Positions 49,001 to 61,000 of a stretch of 64,000 bases of DNA are shown here, in pieces. The notes beneath the pieces are model-generated. The model worked only from the letters and a program-made list of their open reading frames with translations. It was not told the origin of the DNA and made no database searches. Origin of the DNA: Membranipora membranacea (taxonomy: Eukaryota; Bryozoa; Gymnolaemata; Cheilostomatida; Membraniporidae); the NCBI GenBank assembly GCA_914767715.1, contig OU612068.1, positions 22,320,001 to 22,384,000 of the forward strand, given 5' to 3'. A program made the translations under genes and the position numbers. The stretch's first letter is position 1. The number at the start of each line of letters is the position of its first letter.

Positions 49001-52000
49001 TGTACTCATTGTGGAATATCACTACCATTCTATTTATATCATACTCGTAATTGAAACCAGAAATAAGTCAGACCCCATGAGTCCACCCACTCCCTATGAG
49101 ACTAAAAAAGTACCAACACATTGTCACCCTCCGTAATGTATTATTCAGTAGCTACTTTAGCGATGAACAACACATGGATCAACATTAATTGAGGGGCATA
49201 CCGAACAATTCACTTTGATCAGATGGAATTGTCATCTAAACCCACGGGGATCATGACAAACACAACATTTTGCTGTGTGTCGGTTCTCATTATTAGCTTA
49301 CACCGAAAAAAGACTTGAACTAATGCTCTGTGCGGGGGAAACCCCTGCGGAAAATTCGTGTGTGTCTCAACTTTCTAACCCCTGCATAAACTTGTCCTTA
49401 AATTTGTTATTTCGACTCTTAAAAACCACAGACGCAAACTTCAAACACTTATTCAGAGTTCATTGAAGAAACATCAGACGCTCTGATGCCGCTGAAGCTA
49501 TAGTAGCTTGAGTCCTTTTAAGATGCTTTAAGGCAGGTTGCGTTAGCAGTAAAAACTACCGTCTGACAATATCAGCTTCAAACTTAGGCTATCATAGACT
49601 GGAAACTGCAGTGGGCTTATCACTTACCAGCGCACTCTCAGACCCAATCCATGAAGCGTATGCCACCTGTGGATCTCCGTCTATCAAGCTCAATAACCTA
49701 TGATAAATACAAAATAGCCTGGGATTAGTATATGAAAGAGATTTTTAGAGGAAAGCTTCTAGGAGTTGTTGACTATCTGCATGCAGCCTTAAACAACAAC
49801 TGTTACATCCATAGACTTTATATTAAGTCTATGGTTACGTCACAACCTGGCTGATTTCTAAGATCTGTTTTATCTGTCTCCAGAGACCACTGGCCACTAG
49901 CGTTAATGTCAGGGTCAGAACCTAAGATGAAAAACCCATTAGGTTCTGAAGTGCTCTGATATGACATTGAAATTGGTCATATTTTGGTCAATTCTCAAGA
50001 GATTTCAGCGCTACAGATTGAAACAGAGGCAACAACTACCGAGAATTATGCGCAATGCTACGTCATCCGTCTTATGAATTAAACGATATTGACAACCGAA
50101 AAAGCAATAATTCCAATCAAATATTTCATCCTTCGTAACTTAGTATCACAATGTCACTATCAATATACAATCTACTCTCTTCTCCTATGGATGAGATATT
50201 GATTGACCGCTGCATGGCGTGTCACGTCAGGGATAAGTAGAAATATCTCACTGTACTTACTGACAGTAAGTACAAAATTACTTACGTCGAGTTTGGTTTG
50301 TCATATATCATATAAGTGGATTTAGAAGACAGGGCACCACTAATGGTATCTAGTTTCACCAATGCATAGTTAGAGTTCGGCGAAGCTTCTACTGTTTCTA
50401 AACCCCGCAGTCTCTACAAAATACACCATCAAGTTTTGAAATGTACACAGTTGACATTCATCATGCTAGCATTGAACAGCAAAATCAGCAGGGTATATTT
50501 TTATATATACTTAATTATATTCACCGAACATTGTACCAAGACAAATGAGACTTGGTGAAAAATGAGGGAAACAAATTTTTTACAACGCAGTTTATTGCAG
50601 AATGCTGTGCTTTCTGAGACAGCTGAAGTAAATCACTGCACTGATCATCGTACGATTGGACTTTGGATACATATTTAGACGCAAAACATTCAGATATAAA
50701 CAATAGGCGCTGGCTTTTACGGGTTACATAGCGCTATGGTATGCCAAAAGGTTTCCCAAAAACCAGAGATACACGTACCAATGAGAATACATGTTTGTTT
50801 GTCATAGTAATATTTATTATTTATCCATCATCATTCTCGATCATTAGTGGAGGAAAAAATACTTACGGAGGAGATAATTTGTTGTGGTACAAGTTTTTCA
50901 CCAGTGGCTTCCTGGCTAGGCTGGCTGGAATTGGAATTTACTTGGTTTGAAGCTTTGCTCTCATTCAGATCAACAAGTTCGACATACTTTTCGACAAAGT
51001 TGTCTGAACTGTTGGTCTCCTTTTCTACGTATAGCACATATTTATCACTACCTACAACAAACAACAATTAGATTTGTGTGTAAAAGACAATCATGGAGAA
51101 TAGGTCCCCAGACAAAATGACTTTTTGTTACTGTCTGGTATTGTGTTATGAGGATATTTATTGTAGACAAGGTGGAGGTTGCAGCCCAATAACAGTTACC
51201 TTACACCTCAAACAGTTATCATAAAATCCATCATATGATAAAGAATATTTACTTTGCTACTTTAGCCATTCACAAATAATAGCCTCTCTTTAAATTACAT
51301 AATCAAATTTCGATTAAAGGGTTATAATAATTAGCGAACCATGCATTGTCTGGACGTAAAGTTCAAGTCGGTGAGTGAGAGTGAAGTGAGAATCACAGCC
51401 AAGGGGAGTAATTAGAATAATATCAGTAATTATTGTTGTTTCCTGCGTCAGCAGGTCACTAACCGATAGTGAATCAGGCCCTTAGTTTCAGGGCAGGCAG
51501 GGAGGCACTGCCTCCCCTAGAAAGCTAATTAAGGTGGCCTCAAAACAAATCAATTGATCAAACCATGTCATAAACAGCTCCTTTGGGATTTCCTTTTGCC
51601 ATTTATATAACCTAAATCACTTTGGGGAGTTTGCAGCACCCCTCCTAGTGATGATCTGAACTGCCTCCCCTGTCATTTTTTCTAAACTACGGCCCTGTGT
51701 ATCTATATTTACCTCTGACCCAGCTGAAGGCCGGCTCTCGTAGCTGATGATCGTCGTCTGATAACGCTGAGAACGGGAATGGTTCGCCAGGATCATACTT
51801 CTCTGGCGCTGAAAAATGGAAGCAGCATTGTAAGAAACACTAGTCTCTTATGAGAAAAAATATATCTCAGGGGGGGAGGAGAGTTTGCCTGACTCTCATG
51901 GGTAAACGGAACGCAAGTATACGCAAGCTCCAGATATTACATATATATCTCAAGTCATGCAAATCTAGCCGTACCTTACATTTTTTGAGTAGTCCTTGAC

Positions 52001-55000
52001 CGAATACTAAACCTTGTTTCATTCAAATTTGGGATGGTTCATTTACAATGCGACCCAGTTTTCTTATTCCATTTACAGTACAGTAAATGTATAGGTCTGT
52101 GTTGCTGATTATGAGTTCTTCATTTGGCACATGTGAAGAATTGAAGAGTGCTACCACTGTCAACCAGTGTAGCACTATCGACTCATCCACATGGTTAGTG
52201 AAGAACACAACCAAGTGATTGACCAGTTGACAAAGCAGAAGTAGTTTGCAGCGTGGGGGAAGGTTAACATGCTCAGTGGAAGCCCGATATACCCAGTTAG
52301 AGGAATAGAGAGACAGACCACAAAGTTAAATACCGAAGAGTTGTGAGCTTCTATGAGAAACGAGTGTGCGGGCTAGTAAAGTATATGAAATACACAGGCA
52401 GCAATCAGAATCATAATTTTGTTTAACTTTAAACTTTTGGAGTTGTCCTTTCAAATAATATATGCAGAAACGAATTGCATCCTGGGAAGCCTTCTGTCAT
52501 GTTGACAGGTTGCCAGGGATGCATTCACTACGTTGTTTGTAAATATCATGATATCAGTGAGCTCATTCACATCTCTAGACTATTTCTGTATCAATTTCAG
52601 GGTAAAATCAATCACAACTCCATGATATATATCATGCAACGTATCAAGAGGAAGAACGAACAATGTCGAACAAATTCAGGGAAGCGGGGTCTTATCCCGT
52701 AGCAAATATCTCGATGTATCAGGTTGAGGCACAGGTTAAATGATAGCACATTTACGTTGTGTCACCAGAGATTGTGACAACATCATTTAGATAGAATTAT
52801 AAATTCTAAGCTAAAGAGATACGAATTTGCTCAGGTTATAATTAATGTAGATTTTAGGTTATGTTTATATACCTCCTAGAATACCTGAAATATTAAATTG
52901 TATGATGCACAAATCAATAAAAATGAGGAATAGCAATCTTTTTCTTCAATGCAACTAGTGATATCTGAAAAATAGACTATTTAGAGAGCTTCTAAGACCA
53001 TCCATAACCATTAGTTAGGGGATGCAATGTTTAAGAACTTGAACTGTCTGATTGTGTTTCTAGTAACATGCTATAGAACATGATACTTGAGCACTGCTAA
53101 CAGTTAGAGGTTTTAAACAAGGTAGTATATTACTAGTATACATGTATTTACCCAAAATGCCTGAAAAGATTCACGGAAAACAAATGGTGTATCAAATGAA
53201 CACGACACGACAAGTGATAATGAGCGCTGCGCAGGCAAAAGAAATACAGTAGCCTATAAATTTCCAATTTTTTGCCCATGTTTGTGCTACTAATAAAAAG
53301 ATGAAAGGAGAATAAATATCGTGAATTATTCATAAATTTAAACAAATCCGAGCATTCACATATCACACACACAAACAAACGATGGGAAACTATTAAATAT
53401 TTGTTTTTGAGTAATATCAAAGATGGGTTTTAGTTCGCAAAAGCTCAAACTCTTGTGCAAAAATAAGACCTATTCAGTAATTAAAATATCTATTGCCAAA
53501 CAGTTGGTTTGAAACGGTAAAATCTACATAAAACATTTGCCCAGGTGTAAATATTCGCAACATAAAATCCCCCTAATATCACTCACAGATTAAGTAGGAC
53601 CAATTTATACCAACATGATGGTATCTGAATCACCAAGATTTCACATAAGGAAGAGTTGTACGTGGTGATGGTGGGCTACACAAAAGTTTCAGAACACTAA
53701 CTTTCTTCTTTGCTAAAAAGAGCAGGGCCATTTAAAATCTGCAAGCATATCAAACTTTGGCATATCAATCAGTAAGCGAAGCAACTTATTGCGAAGAGTG
53801 TATCAATGTAGTTAACACCTGAGAGTATTTAACATACCAGGAGTAACGAGTACTATAGCAGTAGCGATGAGACCGAGGATAACTCCGATCACAACCAGAG
53901 CGATCACGATCCCCTTCCAGTTCTTCTCTTCTTCCTCGGAGCCCACCAATTCCTGCACAAAATTCAACAAAACCATTCACTATCTTTGGAAATTCACCAT
54001 CAGATATAGAAATTATATATGGTTCAAAGGTACTGAATTCGGGCAGTATAGTGCTGATTGAATATACTTAAATATTCTCTGAATGCAGTTACGTTATTTT
54101 TATGTATCAATCAGCAACCAGCCTGAGTTTTGTTTCGAAGCAACTTTGGTTGCAAGCGTGTTCATCTGATTTCTGATTTCAGGCATGTATGGAATTGAAC
54201 TTAATGACCAGAGTCGACATGGCAGAATGGCTCAAATATTTCCCTGTCATAATCATACAGAAATTTATCATGATAAGCTGGGTTGGGGTGTCCCTGCTAA
54301 ATAAGATAAAGTAATCTTCAGATTGCTTGTAATGGAATAAGTATTAAAAAATGTTTGCCCAGCAGAAATCAAAACCAGATAGGAAAATTATATTGGATTA
54401 TAGATACAAATGCAATATACACCTAGGATGAACGCAAAATAACTATCCTATCAACATTGAGTGTAATACATATAATATTAATAGCTATTTGACAGAGTCA
54501 GCAATGTTTTACGTCAGGCCTGGCCAATTCATCTGAGCAAGCCAAAAACTCATCGCCTGAAGATGAGATTATACCTATATAGCACAACGTCCTAATATAA
54601 ATAATATATTATTTAGAGTAATTGCACCCAGATAAAGCTAATGGAACCAATAAAACGAGTTAAAAAAAGGCAAGATAGCAAGAACACAGCCAAGAATAAT
54701 ACAACCCTACAAACATTAATACTGTTTCAACCTATCTCAACCTTCAAAGGATTGGCTGGTTTGGTGAAATGTGGTAGAGAGAAAGTTCCAGGATCTCTCT
54801 CAGATCACAAACTGTTGGGTTAGTTGAGCCTGCGGCAACTCATTGTTTGCGCTTTAATATCAAGAGTATCACATTACTCTTATAACCATATCTGTCCAGG
54901 TCAGGCAAACATTACACACACTCTCTGTTTGCTAAGTGATGACACGTTGTAGTCCCTGAACGATACTTAAGGTCATGTTAAGTTGAGAACAAGAAGCCAA

Positions 55001-58000
55001 GATGTCGCAAAAACCCAGAAACACAAACCTCAAAGGATTGCCAGCTCTTTCTCCTTCTAACTTTCTTTGGAGAAGTGGAATTCCCAAAACACATCGAGCA
55101 ACACCTTACAACACAACTCGCAACGCAAGAAATCTCCGTGTGCTCTGATTTTCCTCGACCGTAAGCTGGCAAGTTGCGGCCACGTTCAAAATCCACTTTA
55201 TAAAACAGCGAGGAGCCTTGGCTGCTTCTTGCCATGACTTTGTAGAATAAGAGAGTGGGAGCAGCAGAGAGTTAGTAGTTAGCTAACAAAGGTGAGAACA
55301 TGACTGTCAATACATGACTGTCAATACATGACTGTCAATACATGACTGTCAATGTCACACTTTCAAGCACCTGCATGGTCATCACACCTGCCAAATGCAT
55401 ATTAGAATATATTTAGGTTATTCTTTAGAGACTCTTGCAGGCAAAATATCAACCAACGACAGCATCCTCAATGGTATCTGTAACTGACATAAAAAGATGC
55501 ACTCACCATGAGCTGAGGTTTGATTACGGGCAGATTCCAAAATAGAACTCTCTAGGGTTAATCAAAGCTAACACTTAGTCATGCCTCATACCGATGAATA
55601 ATACTGATCTGACAAGGCCAAGATAGCATTCTAGTAGAAATTCAGTTGCACACTTGGGAAGTTTAATGTATTCTCTTCTGTATAAAACGCTGCAATATCT
55701 ACAATTCCCTAAAAGTACACTGTCGCAGGCCTGTCCCATGGCCCTCTAGCTCCCAAAAGGACGACCGTCTCGGCGAATGTACAAACCGAACGAGTAACAT
55801 TCCAAGCATAGCATGTGTACTTCGTGAGGCATCACTTGATAGTTGGGAAACAAATTTGACATCACGAACAACCAGTGACAGCCCTTCGGGACTAATGCTA
55901 ACAAGAAAATGTCATGAGTATTCAGAAATCTGTACCAAGAGAAATTACTTCCCTCCCTGTTCTACCCCATAAAAATGCTGTTAGATATTGATAATGAAAA
56001 TGATCTACACTTAAATTGTGTTAGCGCTCACAGCTGCTTTGCTGAAAACCAACCATATGGAAACACTTAAAAAATGTCAAGTACACAAATCCCTAAGATC
56101 TCTCCAGGTAGGCCTTTTAAACAGCAGACAGAATGAAGATTAATTTTACCTCATCGCCACTTAGGTCACTATCGAGCCTGCTGCGCCGAGCCTTGGCTGT
56201 CGGAGCGTGAGCGCCTCCTCCAACATTCATCGTCACTCACTGATCACTGATTACTTATTATTATAAAAGCTTGCTGCTGACAAGATGTAAGTAAACCATT
56301 TAGATCCTCTTACAAACTCTCACACGTGAAGATAAACGGTTGTATTATATAGTTAAGCGGCAGCAGTGAATTAATCTACGGCAGCACTTTGTTGTTTACA
56401 TCATCCACAGGTTGGCAGCATTGTTAAATGCTGTAGTTGTGCTGACGCTTACAACTTTAACGAATAGGCTCCTCCAAATATATATCAGCGGATGTGCATA
56501 ATATTTATAGCATGCTAAGGATATATCAGCTATATCAAGTACGCTGATAGACTAAATCATCATTGAGATAATAGGCAAAACGCTTAATTTATATAGACTT
56601 TCTCTCAAGTTTCATTTGTAATATACTTGGTCAGGCTACGAGGCAAGCTAAATTAACTTTTTACTTTACACAGTATACAGAGGCAGCATATAGTGGTCTC
56701 GATAGCCAATAAAAGATAAGCCAGCTGTGGCAAAAACAGCAATATTGGTAAAAGTTGAACTTAGTAAACCACCCAAACTTAGATAAATCAACTCTCAAGA
56801 ATTATTAACATTATCCGATTACATATCTTATATAATCAATACCAGGGAGGGTGACAAAATGATGTCACTTATCTACCAATTTGAATATAGGGAAAAGAGC
56901 ATGTTCATAAAAATGGGATAACTCCAAGGTTGTCACCAAAAATGTTTTTCCAATTAGGAAGAACCCACTACACCAACAAGGAAAGGGGTATTAATGTTAT
57001 TATGGAGTTCATTTACTAATTGGTATATTAACTGTATTTCTCCTGCCATAAAATACAGCCTGAATAGAACCAGAAAATTGAGAACAAACACACCTCGTAA
57101 AAGAAACGCATGGAGAGGATCTCATGCCATTACAATCATGTGAAAACAGCAATGATAATAAAAACTGTTTAATAGTCAAACCATTAAACTCTCTATATCC
57201 TTATGCCAACAACCTCCAAACTTACTTTGCGTAGCTTAACGCTATGATCAGAACTCTGCCCTTTTTTAGACTCGCAGTCAGAGACAAGCTCTTCTTGTCT
57301 TGCCAGCGTTGACATGATTACTGCAGACAAACACAACGGCAGCGTCTACCGCTGACTGTCCATCAAATCAAGAAAACTCATTCCAGTAATGAGAAATAGT
57401 AATTATCTCAGACTTTATTGTGTAAAGATGCCAACCAGAACCCACAATATCCACAATATCTAAATCAATATGTCATAGATCTGAAGTAACTGTCTTCAAA
57501 GAGACCTAAGACACTGGTACTTTTAAAACAAACACTCAGTGTGAGAAGAGTAATTAGTAGCAATGGAGATGAATAAAAATGTTTTTTCTGTTTGATCATC
57601 AAAATTGCGCTCAAGGCCCATTTCATTCTCTCAAAGTTTCATATCAAAGACAATTTTTTGTTACCGCAGCCTAAGATATATCATGATCCAAAATTGTCAA
57701 CATAAAGCACCCCTTTTCATATTTCATATGTCAATGCATAATCCTGCACGTCATGTCCGTTTATGGCTTGATCTGCAGAACGAAGTTGATTATGCGTATA
57801 TACTAAGTTTTCATTTCACTAAGCTAGATCTAGTTTAGAAAAGATACCTCGCCTGCCTTGACTAGCAGACATGTATTTGATACTTGATCAAAACTGATAC
57901 GAATATACCAACCTCTTCTTCAGACATTGATGCAGGATCTCTATTCTGACTATTCTATCAAAAAAGTAAGTAATCCTACACCGATTCCTCCAGCTGCAAA

Positions 58001-61000
58001 TTGTTTTTAATCCATTTCTGAGCCCCCAATCCGTGAAGTCACTAAGCTAGTTACATTGCAAATAACATTATAGCTCGTGAGCACGCATATTCATACCAAA
58101 GATACACAATGTACCCACTAGGTCTCTATAAATAGATACCTCTACCTTTGGGTTTTATTGTCATTATCCGACAATAATTGCAGCATAATATTGGGAATTT
58201 CTTCATTATTAAAAGCTATAATTATTGAATAGATACTAATATGCAACAGTATAGCCAGTGTGTAATAATACCGTGCAGCACATCGGCATCAGTAAGTCAT
58301 GAGGATGGGCAAATACGGCATCATATAAGGATTAGCGAACAAATGTAGAAACTTGCATGAATCTTAGATTCAGAGGAATGCATTACAGGTAAAATATTCC
58401 GCCCTCGCCCTATATATGATAAATGTTATCAATCATTACGCCATTATCATAATGTTGAAACCATGTATCTTAAATTAAATCTCATTTCATTTGTGCATTA
58501 AGTATGGCTAAAAACATAGATTTGGCCCTACTATCAAATCAATGAATAGTAAAGGAAAACACAAACCTTATAATTGAGAAATAATTATTGGGAGTTGCCA
58601 TTCCTTGTCTGTAATTATCACATTGAGGTAACAACTCTGCATTAATAAGGTATAAAAATCAATAAATCTTACAAATACAACTGGTTACCAAATGAGAATC
58701 CTGATACTTCAACAGAAATCTTTACCAGTTATGAAAAGTCACCTCAAAGACAAACAGAAACTAATACTGGCAGTATTTGGGGATATCCTGAGACCTGCTA
58801 GATTCTGCCCTTGACTATTGATTTAAAATTAACTGTGCTAGCCGCCGTAAGCATTATTCAAATATTTAATTACAAAGTACCGGCATAAAGAAGATGACAG
58901 AGATTGCAAAATGAATAACTGTGCACATGTAAACCTCATAAACCAATCAACACCTGACTCTGTGTCAAACAAACATCCGGAGCTTGTGAGACTTTCTACG
59001 CGCAACGAGTCTTGGCAGCCTGTTCATAAACAGATTACAAAGATATATGTTTACTCTAGTTGAGCACTTCTATGCATGCCTATGATGCTTGCAACCTCCA
59101 AAATACAGGAATGTATACACTGAGTCTGCGGGAGTGGGGAGAAGTTGGAACAAATTGTCAATCATAAAAACATGAACGCAGCAAGAGAAGACAGAAAGCT
59201 GAAGTGCTGTCCTTACCTGTTCTTCTATCCCAGAGACGGCAGACTTGCGAGATTTTGAAGAAATTGTTGAATACTTCCTTTTGATGCTCGATGAGCGCCT
59301 AGGTGCCGTTAATTTTACACCCATTATCGTCTAATTATGATTCGCTACCTGAGGGAAATTCCAGCGAAAATAGACTCATACCAATATCATTATGAGCATC
59401 TCAAACGGACAAAAGCAAAAACTACTACCAACGTGACGGTGCGAATAGAGAAGTAACTTAAACCCGCTGCCCGCTGCACGCTGCCCGCTGCCCGCTGCCC
59501 GCTGCCCATGTAGCTACTATATTTATTGACAGCTAAGTACATCCAAAAGCTGCTAATCAAGTGTAAAATATCATTAGCTACACCGTACCAAGCGTACCAA
59601 AGAAGCGAGATAAAACGCAAACTCCCTCGTTGCTCGCAAACTAATGGCAATTAAATAATTCTTCACTTATTAACTTACAAGTCACAAAACAATTAGGACT
59701 CGATGATAACAAGGCTAATAGCATTAATACATAAGTATAATCTCCAATCTCGACCAACCAACGGCTAACCAAGGCTAACCAAAGCATCACTCATTATTTC
59801 CCACATAAATATCTATTTTCTTTTGCATGTGGAGGTGACTCCGTGTTGTGTATGCAGAGATAGGCAACTAAGAATTGTGCTTTTATTATTCGTGAGGCTG
59901 CCAGAGCCATACGAGGATGTAAAATAAACCTTGTCTATCAATTAATAGCTTACTTTTCTGCTCATGTTAATCTTAGGAAAATTAAATATAGATAATATAG
60001 AAATATTGTATTGTGGTATCTTACAGGCAATGAGTTCCTTGAGGTTCGTTGGTACAATTATAATGTGTAACAAGCTTGAGCAATCAGATAATGTAAGATA
60101 CATCACTTTCAGGATAAAACTTCACACTAATAGCAAATTATTTTAAATGTAGCGTTCTAGAGATGATGAATAACAATAATGAGGTGTCAACTCAATGTAT
60201 AGACAACTGCAGGAGAAGTTTTGACGGATTTGTGCTGTTTTGTTAATAAGCTCGTTAATTTTTTTTAAACCATTTTCTTAAAAGAAATTAAAATTGAAAT
60301 TTGAGTCGTAACTCCTAATCAATAAAAACCTTTGCTATTATTCCAAACCTCAAGGTAGTGAATTGAAACTTATACGCATAGAAATCGATTTTCATCACAA
60401 TCAAAATATTTTTTCTTATTAAATCACAGTAAACAAAACATTTGCTCAGAGCACTTAGACAAAGCTCAAATTGTTTGGATATTAAACATTCCGTTAAATA
60501 GCTGATACCTATATCAACAGTGTTAGCAATATACCAGAAATTCTGCAAAAAAAGCCTATAATAATTAAGTGAGCATCGACCAATGGCCAGTCGATGGTTT
60601 TCCACTAGATCACCAATATTTGTTTTATTCTACACTATCCTAGTTTGAGCCCCCATGCCCCCGGCCGACAGCTTTCATATCTTTAAGTGAGATAAAAAAA
60701 GGGTGTTACACTGGCATAGACAGCCCCTGTGACTGATTTTCTACACTGGTAAACATTTGAGACCGCCCGTCTCAGACATTACGATAACCCTGCCCTGGGA
60801 TTGACCAGGGCCAGAGACAGATCCTGGACAAAAGTATTATAATGGATTTCTGATTACCTCACAACTGATAAAATACAATCATAACAACATCTTATAGGCA
60901 GAGTTCCTGGCAGCGAAATCAATAACATCACAAGCGTTATAAACTTGTAGTTATAAAGACACTCTACCTCACAAGATAAGTGGAATATTATAAAGTGCAT

